DNA of 60,000 nucleotides, taken from NCBI RefSeq assembly GCF_932526225.1, contig NC_064040.1, forward strand, positions 1,180,001-1,240,000. Reading direction: 5' to 3'. Position numbers and translations under genes: made by a program. A model generated the notes under the pieces. The model saw only the letters and a list, made by a program, of their open reading frames with translations. It ran no database searches and was not told where the DNA came from. This document shows positions 1 through 10,123 of this stretch, piece after piece. This DNA comes from Nematostella vectensis. Taxonomy: Eukaryota > Cnidaria > Anthozoa > Actiniaria > Edwardsiidae. Position 1 is the first letter of the stretch, and each line of letters begins with the position of its first letter.

Positions 1-1
1 G

Positions 2-2179
2 GATGTTGCGGGACGGCCATTGAGCGAGGTTCTTCAACTAACCGGGGTCATTCAGCTGACCGAGTGGGAGTTCTCTGAGGCCTGCCACCCCTACACTTCC
101 GGGAGGGTAGGGCAGCACTTGGAACAAAACGAGGGCTGGCCAGAGCCCAAGGACCTGTTAGACTTGTGTGACCTCGTCGTGGCCACGGCGAGGGAGGTGT
201 TGTATAGCGTCGGAAAAAAGGACTCCATCAAGTTCCCCCACTCCATCGCGTGCCGCCCCGGCGGCGAAGACTCGCAGTACCCTGAGGGTCGAGATCTCGC
301 TGTCCGTTTCGTAGGCAAGTGCGCTCGCCATGGCGACGAGTCCTCGATCGTAGTCCGCGACCGTGAAGAAGCCGCGTATCTGATAAACCTCCTTGCGGGC
401 ACCAACCACCTACTTAACTTCGAGCATGCCGACGGGGCTCATCTTATCCAATACAAAGACGGTGTCCGACGCTCACAATGGTACCATATCAGGGCCTTCG
501 TCTTGGCGTACACAACAAACATAGCGTTGCGACGCATGTTGAGGCGGATCCCTCGCGAAGACTTCCTCCGAGTGTGCACAGATGCCATATACGCAAAGGC
601 GGTGCCTAGCGGTGTAAAGCTCGTGGAGCGAAATCCGAGGTATGGAGAGTGGCGCCACAACAAGCCTGGGTACGAGTGGCGACCCGAAGCGGCTTGGGGT
701 CCGAAGAAGTCGGGGAGCTTAGCCAAGGAGCCAAGCACTGCGCCGAGTCTGCCGTGCGATCTAGTGGCCGCAACCTCTTCAAAGATGTATCTATCCGGCC
801 AAGGAGGATCGGGGAAGACCGAGTGGGCGGTGAGCATGTTCCGCGGCCGCGACGTTGTGGTGCTCACCCCCGAGAACGACCTCGCCCACGACCATCGCAA
901 TAACCCGCGCCTCGCGGTGAAGGCTCAAACCTACCACCACTACCTCTGCATACCAGCGGAGAAGCCGATAGAGTGGAGACCTTCCGAGCTGGGGCACAAA
1001 CTCGACCGTCTCGCAGAAGTAATCATCATTGACAAGTGCTGTAAGGTACAGACTAAAGTGCTACGCGCCATCCTAGGGTATCTCGCCACGCGGCCGTGTC
1101 AGGTAGTGTGTTGTGGCGACTATGGGTAGGTCCCGCCCTGGGGAGATAAAGAGGGGCCTCACGATATGCTCGAGGAGTGGGCACAATGGAACATCCGCTG
1201 GTTCGAGTCCGACTACCGCTGCCTGTGTGAAGACTGCGGAAAGCAGTACAGTACATGCGACTGCGGCTCTGCCGCGCCCTCCTCCAGGCTCTACGACATA
1301 AAGGGCCGGATTTGGTGTCAGCCAGATTCCCAACAGCTTGAGGTGTTTCGAGAGGAGTGGGATGGGGTGGCGTTCGACGCATCGATCGAGCAGGCCCACC
1401 CAAGCGATATGTGGGTGTGCCCGACCAACAAGATGGGGGCTCTTGTTCAGCAGCGGTTGATGGAGCACCACAGGAAAAACTACCTCCGATTGCCAGCAAC
1501 CATCCGCCTTGACCCCGATCCTAGCGTCGCGCATCGTTATCGCAAGCAAGGGCGGCCAGTGCCCGTGCCAGGCAAAAAGGGTGAGAAGGTCGACGCATAC
1601 AAAGGCACGGTAGTCGAGGTTCCTCTCGACGCGGTCCTTAACGTACTTCCCCTCGAGTGGAAATACGTGGGCTGGGGAACCGTCCACCGGGTGCAGGGCA
1701 AGACTATCCAGACTCCAAGACGTCTGTTTATCATAGACTACAGCTTAGAGGGCTGGATCACGAATGCTGTATACACCGGCTTCTCCCGCGTGCGGCACGC
1801 CGACCAGATAGTCCGCGTGACACCCCCCCCCCCCCCCCCCGATAACACCCCCGGTGCCTTGGCTCCCACAGAACTGCAGGCTACGCCCAGTGAAGAGCTC
1901 ATTACAGCGCGAATCAAGCGATACGCTGTAGACGATAGGCAAAAGGGTCACACAAAGTACACGGGATCGCACCACGTTCTAACGGTAGACCACTTACTCG
2001 GCATGATTGCTGACACGGAAAAGAAGTGCACGGTCTGTGGCACTCAGCTTCTGCTTCAGGGGTACACCAAGAGCCATCCCCAATGCTTCAGTATCGACCG
2101 GCTGGACGACAGTCAGGGTCACTACAAGTGGAATGTCAGACTTACGTGCTTTAGCTGCAATAGAAGGCACAAGCGCTGA
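2..2179 (+). pseudogene. Polinton-like DNA polymerase B / SF1 helicase / HNH fusion, 5' end outside window, broken
   Basis: One reading frame is open to the left edge and runs to a TGA at 2177-2179, so the N-terminus lies outside the window. Codons 1 to about 230 look like the end of a family B polymerase: an aromatic- and arginine-rich helix is followed by RVCTDAIY, which resembles motif C but with Cys where the first Asp usually stands. A helicase follows: Walker A (GQGGSGKTEW) near 790-830, a Walker B-like IIIDKCC near 1023 in which the usual Glu is Lys, then TVHRVQGKTI and YTGFSRVR as motifs V and VI. After an 18-C tract (1823-1840, read as proline) comes a zinc-binding HNH-type region with CxxC, SIDRLDDSQGH and CFSCN. 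A TAG at 1127-1129 interrupts the helicase in frame; the same frame is open again straight after. It is probably inactive. In the element it would replicate viral DNA. The polymerase call is the least certain part. Confidence 0.72.
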
Positions 2180-2225
2180 TCACGCTAGCGTGACGCTACG
2201 CAACTGCGAACGCGTGAAGCCGTGC

Positions 2226-3138
2226 TTAGAGTACGCCGTGTAATACAACACTGGCTGTCCGGGCTCCATATGCCTTGCTTGTCCACCACGGGTCCGTTGC
2301 TCGCCGTCGGCCCTTGTCCTGGAGGTCTTCCTCGTTTACGGCGATGTAGGCCTCCGTTCCGACCTCTAAGGGGGCCTCTAGGGGGGGGGGGGCTTTTCGG
2401 CTTTGAAAGGCACGCGCCTCAGCTTTATGGCGTCTTTAGGCGCAAAGCCAGTCATGCGAGTCTTCGTTGCGTTTTTGTCCGAGACGCCGATTGGCAGAGC
2501 GGTAACCCACTCGCGGTTTGTTTCACCGGATGCAAGCTCCTTCGAGTACCGTGCACGAAATAGGCGCTGTGCCAGCCAGCGATGGAAAGACTCGGCGAAA
2601 GCTTGGCTCCTGTGGTGCCCTGGCTCAGCCCGTCGGAGCTTTGTGGTAGCACCCTTGAACTCCGTGCCGTCATCAACCATGAGGACTTTAGCCATGTGAG
2701 AGGTCCCTCTGCATAGATGTCAGTGAGTTCGCGGGAGACGACTGCCGCGCTCTTAGTCCTCAGTGGGCGGGCGGCTTTATATCGTGAAGCAACGTCAACG
2801 ACAGTCAGTGCATACTTGTACCTGCGGTCGGTTAGCAAGAATAGCAGGTCCGACTGGTGGATGCGGTTTGGTATCTGCTCCGAGAAATGGGCGTAGGTAG
2901 TCGGAGGAGGGGGTGTCTGTGTGTAGCCCCCGACGGGCTGCGAGCTTACCCACCTGCGCACTCGATCTATGGAGGCTGAGCCCTTGGGAAGTTTGGCATG
3001 CAGAGCGGTCACTCCCTGGAAGCCACCTCTGGCGTGGTATATAGGACGAAGGAACGCATCGAGTTCTTCGTTGGACATGCGCTTCGCCGCCATTACGTGT
3101 CGGCAATGCTCTGCAACAGGTGTATCAGTCTCCAACAA
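2226..3138 (-). pseudogene. Polinton-type DDE (retrovirus-like) integrase, frameshifted
   Basis: This is the integrase of the virus-like element, which would join element DNA to host DNA. The first part (about 2695-3138) has the N-terminal helical region and the first catalytic Asp in HQSDLLFL, followed by TVVDVASRYK. The reading then shifts near 2695, and another frame (2378-2695) carries the second Asp (MVDDGTEF) and the Glu (AFAESFHRW), completing the DDE triad. A 12-G tract at 2381-2392 shifts the frame once more. The C-terminal tail, including the ATDPWW motif I associate with this integrase family, continues to a stop at 2226-2228. With at least two frameshifts it is not functional. It converges on the helicase gene with a gap under 50 bp. 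Confidence 0.78.
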
Positions 3139-3471
3139 GCGGTTGCCGTCTGCTCGGGTAGTGCCGAGGCGGTCTTTCTGAGGTCGGTAGGCCCTCGGAG
3201 AACGACATTGGCGAATCTCTTAACGCACTCCCTGTCTGCGCGCCACAACTCGAGGCTTCGGTTAGCAATGCCACCAAAGCTACATAATCAACCCATCGAC
3301 GACACCTTCGGTGACATCGACGACACCTTCGGTGTCTCTCGCTTAGCAGCGGCTGCTACCCCGTGCATAGCACTCCACAACTGGTCTGCAATCATACGTA
3401 TACGTATACGCGCAGTATGGAAAAAGGCCGCCTAGATGCAGCAAAGCTGCAGCGCCGGGACGGGAGCTGCA
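3139..3471. other. Intergenic stretch inside the viral element
   Basis: I see no convincing gene here. It contains a 21-bp direct repeat (3294-3314 and 3315-3335; core GACGACACCTTCGGTG) and a palindromic CGTATACGTATACG run near 3395-3411. A short plus-strand frame over the repeat reads as acidic DDTFG units, which resemble the acidic start of the plus-strand gene at 22.8 kb. It could be a remnant of another element gene. Confidence 0.4.
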
Positions 3472-3897
3472 TCACAGCAAGCGGCTAGCTGTGTAGCCGA
3501 TGGCGAGAGCGCCGGCACCAATGTACGCCAACTCGGCGTTTTTCTGTGTTTTGCTGGGGGTGTAGTAGTCGGACAGCTCAGGAGCCCTCATCGACTCCAG
3601 GGATTGTTTTGGTCGGGTCTGGTTGTAGAGTTTGAGCGCGTAGTCAGTGTCGGTGAAGTTCTGCTTTGCGAGGGACCCTCTCTCGCGACTTTGCGCTTGC
3701 CAATCGAGGATTTTTTGCCGCCGCTGTTGGTAGCGTCCATTGTCTCGTTGGTATTTCTCGAGGGCCTTGTCGTGCCTCTCCTTCTCAGCTAAGGCAGGGC
3801 TCTCATCGTTCGACAGGAACTTTGCGAGGTAGTTGCCACCAACGAATGCAGTCGCGTTTAGGACGGCGCCACCAACCAAAATTGCGATGGAGGCCAT
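3472..3897 (-). CDS. Small two-helix membrane protein of the Polinton-like element
   Basis: A 141-residue protein read without a break from an ATG at 3897. Residues 2-25 form a glycine- and alanine-rich hydrophobic helix. Residues about 35-75 are a charged, Gln/Arg-rich helix likely to form a coiled coil. Then comes a conserved-looking SDYYTPSKTQK segment and a second hydrophobic helix at the C-terminus (AYIGAGALAIGYTASRLL). From memory, similar proteins recur in cnidarian virus-like elements, but their function is unknown; a virion membrane or assembly role is a guess. It is one of the few uninterrupted genes of the element and shares orientation with the two genes upstream. Confidence 0.6.
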   Translation of the reverse strand: MASIAILVGGAVLNATAFVGGNYLAKFLSNDESPALAEKERHDKALEKYQRDNGRYQQRRQKILDWQAQSRERGSLAKQNFTDTDYALKLYNQTRPKQSLESMRAPELSDYYTPSKTQKNAELAYIGAGALAIGYTASRLL

Positions 3898-3975
3898 CGA
3901 GTAGTGTGTACGTTTAAACGTGCTGTGTGTACGTGAACACGAGTCTAATACGTGGCCTACACGTGTAGTACACTA

Positions 3976-4200
3976 CTACATGGGCAGGATCTTCTGGTCC
4001 TCAAGGTAACCCTTTAAAGCGACAGCACCCGCAACAGCGGCAGTCATTTTTGCGTAGTTCATGGCGTTCGCGGAGGGGTCTTTGGTGAAGTCTTCGCGCA
4101 AGACCTTGCGCCCAACCCAGCCAATGCCGGCGACGAGGCCGGTTATGACTGCGGCGTCGGTGATGGTCTTTGTAATCTTGCTTTGCTGCGTCGTCGACAT
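3976..4200 (-). CDS. Very small membrane protein of the Polinton-like element
   Basis: A 74-residue protein. I take the ATG at 4200 (MSTTQQSK...) rather than the ATG at 4233, because the shorter form starts directly after an AT-rich ATATATACG tract and matches the compact layout of the element. Residues 12-30 are a hydrophobic glycine-rich helix (VITGLVAGIGWVGRKV). A second mild hydrophobic stretch (AKMTAAVAGAVALKGYLED) precedes a terminal EDQKILPM. I remember similar short proteins from cnidarian virus-like elements; no function is established. No stop or frameshift is visible. Confidence 0.58.
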   Translation of the reverse strand: MSTTQQSKITKTITDAAVITGLVAGIGWVGRKVLREDFTKDPSANAMNYAKMTAAVAGAVALKGYLEDQKILPM

Positions 4201-4232
4201 ATATACGCGTGTACGCATATGATGCACGGACA
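4201..4232 (-). promoter_or_regulatory. TATA-like tract upstream of the 4200 gene
   Basis: An alternating purine-pyrimidine tract (GCATATGATGC on the left, ATATATACGCGTGTACGC adjoining) sits directly 5' of the ATG at 4200 on the minus strand. A similar AT-rich block lies just 5' of the capsid gene at 22718-22735. A promoter role is an inference from position only. Confidence 0.3.
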
Positions 4233-4270
4233 TGCGGATATAGGTGGGGCTCTTGTGTTTAAATGTCTGC

Positions 4271-4909
4271 TTACTCCATGGCTAACAGTCGAGATTTGCA
4301 TAGTCCGGTTGCGCTTCGCTCGGCCTGACCCGTAGGGTCGGCAAGCGGTCGCTCCTTAATCTGCTGTGCATTTTCGAGCGGGGTCACGTCGTCGGCCACT
4401 ACAAGTGGATCGGTAGCTCGCTGTTTGGCAGCTGGAGTACGAGTGAACGCGGCAGCTAGCTCCCGCCTACGTGTGTAGAGTACGATCAATGACACTAGAA
4501 GACCAGCGACCCCGATAAACGAGCTAGCTGACCAAGCAGAGTTGCTTTCCGGGACTGGTGTGTGTATGCCTTCGGCGCACGCGCGCAAGCCCTCGCGTCC
4601 CTGCGACTCGCTAGCGACCGGCGACTCAACGTGTTGCACAGCTTTCTTCTTCGCTCTGTTAAGTCGGTTCCACTCTGCCAAGCGCCTTCCGGCTTCGACT
4701 CGTCCAGGGTGTTTAGGTCAGGTCGCGGGTGGCTCGGGGCTCGTGATTCTCTCCACCAACGCCGAAGGCGTACGTGCAGGTTCATGAGCAGTTTTTCGAT
4801 GGTGCTCATCATCAGAAGCTTGTTTGTCAGGTTCCGCTGACCCGTTTGCCGTTCTGGCAGGCTGAGCACTAGTACTTCCTTGAGGTTTCTCCATTTGCGA
4901 TGCAACCAT
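4271..4909 (-). pseudogene. Single-pass membrane protein of the element, frameshifted
   Basis: The first part (ATG at 4909 to about 4720) is hydrophilic and rich in Pro, Ala, Glu and Thr. It stops at 4718-4720, but another frame opens at the same place with a basic RVEAGRRLAEWNR motif and continues to the stop at 4271. That part has one transmembrane helix (SSFIGVAGLLVSLIVLYT) followed by a basic cytosolic-looking segment (RRRELAAAF). A one-base indel near 4720 explains the break. The basic motif plus single helix is a layout I associate with small proteins of cnidarian virus-like elements. The start overlaps the neighbouring gene end closely, as in an operon-like block. Confidence 0.5.
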
Positions 4910-4947
4910 TTGATTGCTGAAAAAGTGGCAAGCTTTCAAATGAGCGT

Positions 4948-5205
4948 CTACTCTAAAGTCGTCATGGCAGACTCGCCATCTGGTGGGTCCGCGACTGCTA
5001 CCTCGTGTTGGCACCGCGTGTCAGCGCTTGCCGTTCCGGCGGTGTTCACATGGCGTGCTACGTGTAACGCCCCGACGGCTAAAGCCATCAAACGACCGCA
5101 GCGTAGAGACAGGCTTCCGCACAATGTGCGGAGCTCGTTGTTGATGATGTAGTCGGACACGAGGTCATTGTGAAGATCGACCACACTGTCTATCGGCAGC
5201 GTCAT
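4948..5205 (-). pseudogene. C-terminal half of a viral-element gene cut by the recombinase array
   Basis: An 85-codon piece ending at 4948. It carries a hydrophobic, Leu/Cys-rich segment (CGSLSLRCGRLMALAVGAL) typical, to my recollection, of the end of a conserved but uncharacterised protein in cnidarian Polinton-like elements. Its open frame begins exactly where a (TAC)n tract starts at 5206. The likely N-terminal half is on the same strand at 20490-20753, 15 kb away. The ATG at 5205 is probably accidental. The two halves together would give about 170 residues, which fits a small structural or accessory protein. Confidence 0.55.
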
Positions 5206-5232
5206 GCCTACTACTACTACTACTACTACTAC
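5206..5232. repeat. (TAC)n core, left edge of array
   Basis: ATGCC followed by about nine TAC triplets. The same tract separates the units at 8999-9021, 12751-12773 and 16504-16526, and an expanded form follows the last unit at 20189-20264. Confidence 0.85.
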
Positions 5233-6365
5233 CATAGTTATCGGTCGTGTTCCCACTTTCATAGCTAAAGGTCTAGGCCGACCCTCACATGGAAAGAGCA
5301 TAGTATTCGTCACCATAGTGATATTGAATGTACAGTGTCTATCCATCAATCATAAGACGCAAATAATGTCCCCATGAAAGGTCACCATTAAGAGTTGAAA
5401 AATTAGTACTACATGTTCCGTTTTCGGTCGTGAAACACCAAAATCCACTTCGCGGTTCCCATGGTAACGGATCGTCAAACTATATATCAGACATGATAGA
5501 GCTTGAGTTGCGCTATAACACCTCAAAGTATCAAGTCTATTACTATAGTTTCAAGGGAGCGGCTCAGTTGCAAAGTTAGAGTCCTGTTGATGTGCTACAT
5601 ACAAGTGCCAGATTAGCGTTCAAAATTACCTACAAAACTCAACACAACACTGTAACTCAGGCAAAAAGTAAGCTAACGGCACGAAACTTTCTGAAGCTCC
5701 TTCCAACAACTAAAGATGCTTCCATGTAAAACATGATGACATTTAGATGACGTCATCACGAAAAAGGGTGAATCTACTTCACATGTGAGGCTGAAGCACC
5801 GGTCGTTTTCCCACATATATTTTTTATCGTCCAACGGGTGCTTATGAACTTTTTTTACAAACATTAAAAAATGTATAATTACTTCGCAAAAGTCTCTAAA
5901 AGAGCCAATAAAACAGAATTTTTCTATATTCATATGCATTTTTCTCAAAAAATATATTTTTCAGCTTAAATTTAGATGTTGTCCTAGAGTTTGAAAAAAA
6001 TGTTTCTATTGGCAATCTCTTTAATCATAGATAACGTCGCACAAGTACCTTTAACATTTATGAGAAGTTACAAAATATCTGGAGAATTGACAAAGTTATG
6101 GCCACATATTGTTTCTGCAACTATGGCGCACATTACTGAGTACTACTGACCGGTCGGCTTCCCACACAAGCAAGCCACACAAGCCAATCTAAATAGTCAT
6201 TGTGCTCTTTTCCTTGCGAAAGACATTATCACATGAAGTGCAGTTACGTAAGTACCTACTGGATGCAGTCTGACTGATTTTATTAGAAATTTAGTGGACC
6301 CGAGCTCGAAATAAGTTGTGTGCGCCATCTCAAACACCGCTTATTTCTTGCCTTACAAGCCTCGA

Positions 6366-8030
6366 TCAAATCGCTTCTTGGTTTCTTTTTCCAAAAGGTA
6401 AAAAAAAAAAAAATAGGGATTCCGGACAGGATGACGGGATGTATAAACTTACAAGAACAAGGGCATTGTTTTCACTCTTTTCACTAAAAACAAAAAAATG
6501 TGATTGAAGCTGTGGACTAATCAAGTCTACATCTTCAATCACGAAAAGAAAAGAAAAGAGCGACCGCATCCTCCCAACCGACACAAATTTTGCTTGGTTC
6601 GCGTTTTCTGATGGAGGGATCGTATTTGTCTCATTGTCATCCTGTTCTGTCTTGTGGTCACCAGTCTCTTCTTCTTTGGCTTCCTCGGCACTATTCTCAT
6701 CTTCTGGAGCCTCAACTTGATTACCTTCTGTACTGCTTGCTCCCTCCCATAGATTTGTCATTGTATCATGTGCGTTGTTTGCCGCTTTGACTTTATTTAT
6801 CAGATTGTAGCTGAGGTCCGCTGTACGTCTTGAGTGCCCCATTTTGCTTGCAAGATTGTTCTTGTCTGGTGAAGAAAGGCCACGTGTGTTAGTCACAACA
6901 ACATGGCGGATCATACTAGAGCAAAATCCCTCGACACTCTCTGGTCTAAGAGTGCCTGCTCTGATGGCGAACTGCTTGAGGGCGTGGTTGCGTTTTCATT
7001 ATTGATGAGGTATATAAGATAATTCCTTGCTGCTTGGGCGTCGCAGAGTTCTAGCTGTACTTCTTAGGGCTCGTCAACATTCTCGTCATTTTCTGTGCGT
7101 GCTCTGACTCTAGGAGGGTCTTGGCTTCTTCTAGAGTAGAGAGGTTTTTCTCTGCTACCCACTCACGCTCTGCGCGCTCATCAGCTATTCTCTTCCCCCA
7201 ACGTTCTCTCCAGCTTGGCTGTACATCCCTCAGTTTCTTTAGTGCTTTCCGTTTGTCGGCGGACAGTGACGTGTAAAGTAGAGGGATGATGTACTTGAGA
7301 AAGCGCTCGAGGGTTGTAAAGTACGATGACAGTGTTTTGGATGTCAAGCCTAGGGACGTGTCGGTCTTCCTCAGTCCGATATTGGCTTTGAAAAAACGCT
7401 TGTAGACGATGTCTTTGTCCAGAAAGACAGATAGATCCTTAGGACTAGGATGGATAGACTTGGCTATCTTGTCAACTTGGCTTCACATTTGAGCGATCCT
7501 AACATCAGTCTCCTCCGTTCCATCTGGGGTGGCAAGATGGTAATTCCAACCTCGCATAAAGACTTCGTATCTATTTCTCGGCTGGGGATCAGGACCGAAA
7601 GGACCTCTACCGCTTACACCTTCAGAAGGAACTTCAAAGCAAGCCATATCTTAGTTCTCTCTCTCTATTTTTTAGTTTCATGGGGCTCTTCTACTTTCTC
7701 GATGATTTGGCTGCTGTTTCTAGCACAAAGGACGTTTTCCTCGTTACTGAGATCATCGCAGTCATCATCATCATCGCTATTGTCGGCATAGGGGATCTGG
7801 CTCTCGCTCTTGCCATCCGAGTCGCTTTCGTCATACGAGACAATTGTCTTTATCTTCTTTTTCTTGTGTTGGACTAGACCAACACTTATTGCAACATCAG
7901 ATGTACGCAACAATGCTGGTCGTTTCTTGGTAGTTTGCGTATGAGACTTTTTATCTTCACTGCTCTCTTCTTGGGCTCTCTTCAGTTGCTTTTTAGAAAG
8001 TACGACACTTTTGCCTCTCAATTTAGCCAT
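6366..8030 (-). pseudogene. Crypton-like tyrosine recombinase, unit 1
   Basis: Reading from 8030, an N-terminal basic and acidic region (nuclear-signal-like HKKKKIK, then Asp-rich) ends at a stop near 7665. A second frame (about 7050-7430) resembles a helical core-binding domain: an alternating Leu/Tyr pattern, then a charged stretch with WGKRIADERAEREW. A third frame (6366-6914) holds the catalytic C-terminus: IRH as box II arginine, MGHSRR as the box III histidine and LSYNL as the likely nucleophilic tyrosine, about 45 residues in all. That spacing matches tyrosine recombinases of the Crypton-like type seen in cnidarians. A central catalytic part with the first arginine is not clearly visible. 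The three frames could be exons, but at least one in-frame TGA near 7486 argues for decay. It would catalyse site-specific integration. Confidence 0.55.
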
Positions 8031-8850
8031 GACGTGACTCTTTGGCTCAATGTTGTGGCTTTTTTCTAGGTGCCTCTCAAGTTAAACACCTACCCAGTCA
8101 CAGTTCTTCTTTGGACATGGGCGCTTTACATGTCGGTCTGTACAGGACTGTTTCTCGAATAGTTTTAAAATTTTTAGACTGTGCATTTGCAACGAGTAAT
8201 TTCTCTTGTCTTTTTTTCGGCAACCGTTGCTTTCTGGCGCTCTCTTATTAATTTAGCGTCTCGTCCGTGTCACGACATACCTAGTAAAAAGAGACAAGGG
8301 ATGAAACTCTTTTTACCCGCTCTAGAAAAAAAAGCCGGAAAAACATCTTCGAATTCATCGACCCAAAATTCGTAAAGCTATAGAGGTAATATACGAGAGC
8401 GCCAGAAAGCACCGGGCGCCGAAAAAATAGACAAGAGATACAAAAGCACACACGCACTAATTCAACAACAACGCAAAGCTAAAAAATAACTCTAACTTAT
8501 TCAAACCGTAAAGGTGAGCTCCCTGCGATTGCGGTGAGCCCTCGGCCTGTTACCTAAAGAGATTTCCAGAAATGCGGCTGTTGACGTCTGTGATGACCCG
8601 TGTAAAGTAAAACATGCATTTAAGAAATAGGAAAGTTTCGTGTGACAACTGTGTGATAAAGGTAGATAATCAGCGTTGGGAGGGGGGCGTTTTGTTAGCT
8701 TGGGTGTACATGTGCATGTGTGTGAGATAAGGTAATAAAAAGATGGGGGAAATTTAACTTCCGTATTAAAAAAAAGTACTGTCACGCTGACATGTGTTTC
8801 TGCGTTTACTGGGACAAAGTCACACGTTTGTGCGGTAGTCATCCCGCACC

Positions 8851-8990
8851 ACCAGTCATCTTCCCACAACAACCGGTCATCTTCCCACAACAACCGGTCA
8901 TCTTCCCACACGACCGGTGATTTTCCCACACTACCGGTGTTTTTCCCACACGACCGGTGTTTTTCCCACATGACCGGTCATCTTCCCACA
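8851..8990. repeat. 18-bp iteron cluster, unit 1
   Basis: Seven copies of a sequence close to ACCGGTCATCTTCCCACA, spaced about 20 bp apart, abut the ATAACTATG end of the unit. The palindromic ACCGGT core is followed by a TTCCCACA box. Clustered sites at one end of a mobile unit are a usual layout for recombinase or transposase binding. The overlapping reading frames with repeated CGKMTG are shadows of it. Confidence 0.8.
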
Positions 8991-8998
8991 TAACTATG

Positions 8999-9021
8999 CC
9001 TACTACTACTACTACTACTAC
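8999..9021. repeat. CC(TAC)7 junction between units 1 and 2
   Basis: CC plus seven TAC triplets, flanked by ATAACTATG on the left and its reverse complement CATAGTTAT on the right. The result is a symmetric site. Confidence 0.8.
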
Positions 9022-10123
9022 CATAGTTATCGGTCGTGTTCCCACTTTCATAGCCAAAGGTCTAGGCCGACCCTCACATGGAAAGAGCATAGTATTCGTC
9101 ACCATAGTGATATTGAATGTACAGTGTCTATCCATCAATCATAAGACGCAAATAATGTCCCCATGAAAGGTCACCATTAAGAGTTGAAAAATTAGTACTA
9201 CATGTTCCGTTTTCGGTCGTGAAACACCAAAATCCACTTCGCGGTTCCCATGGTAACGGATCGTCAAACTATATATCAGACATGATAGAGCTTGAGTTGC
9301 GCTATAACACCTCAAAGTATCAAGTCTATTACTATAGTTTCAAGGGAGCGGCTCAGTTGATGTGCTACATACAAGTGCCAGATTAGCGTTCAAAATTACC
9401 TACAAAACTCAACACAACACTGTAACTCAGGCAAAAAGTAAGCTAACGGCACGAAGCTTTCTGAAGCTCCTTCCAACAACTAAAGATGCTTCCATGTAAA
9501 ACATGATGACATTTAGATGACGTCATCACGAAAAAGGGCGAATCTACTTTACATGTGAGGCTAAAGCACCGGTCGTTTTCCCACATGTATTTTTTATCGT
9601 CCAACGGGTGCTTATGAACTTTTTTTACAAACATTAAAAAATGTATAATTACTTCGCAAAAGTCTCTAAAAGAGCTAATAAAACAGAATTTTTCTATATT
9701 CATATGCATTTTTCTCAAAAAATATATTTTTCAGCTTAAATTTAGATGTTGTCCTAGAGTTTGAAAAAAAATGTTTCTATTGGCAATCTCTCTAATCATA
9801 GATAACGTCGCACAAGTACCTTTAACGTTGATGAGAAGTTACAAAATATCTGGAGAATTGACAAAGTTATGGCCACATATTGTTTCTGCAACTATGGCGC
9901 ACATTACTGAGTACTACTGACCGGTCGGCTTCCCACACAAGCAAGCCACACAAGCCAATCTAAATAGTCATTGTGCTCTTTTCCTTGCGAAAGACATTAT
10001 CACATGAAGTGCAGTTACATAAGTACCTACTGGATGCAGTCTGACTGATTTTATTAGAAATTTAGTGGACCCGAGCTCGAAATAAGTTGTATGCGCCATC
10101 TCAAACACCGCTTATTTCTTGCC

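Larger units (their letters stand above)
5233..8998 (-). mobile_element. Crypton-like unit 1
   Basis: The longest and most divergent copy. It holds the recombinase pseudogene (6366-8030), a GATGACGTCATC palindrome at about 5748 and iterons at 8851-8990. Two stray iteron-like sites lie at 5798-5815 and 6149-6166. Relative to the other copies it has extra bases near 5570 and keeps 16 bp near 6848 that they have lost, so it is closest to the ancestral coding state. Confidence 0.8.

Noticed and set aside
5673-5948. 91-residue frame conserved in all four units
   Set aside because: The units are nearly identical as DNA, so conservation means nothing; the frame has no recognisable domain and lies in AT-rich DNA.
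8501-9138. Frames with repeated CGKMTG / WEDDR in each recombinase unit
   Set aside because: They read through the 18-bp iterons and (TAC)n tract, and shift between copies.
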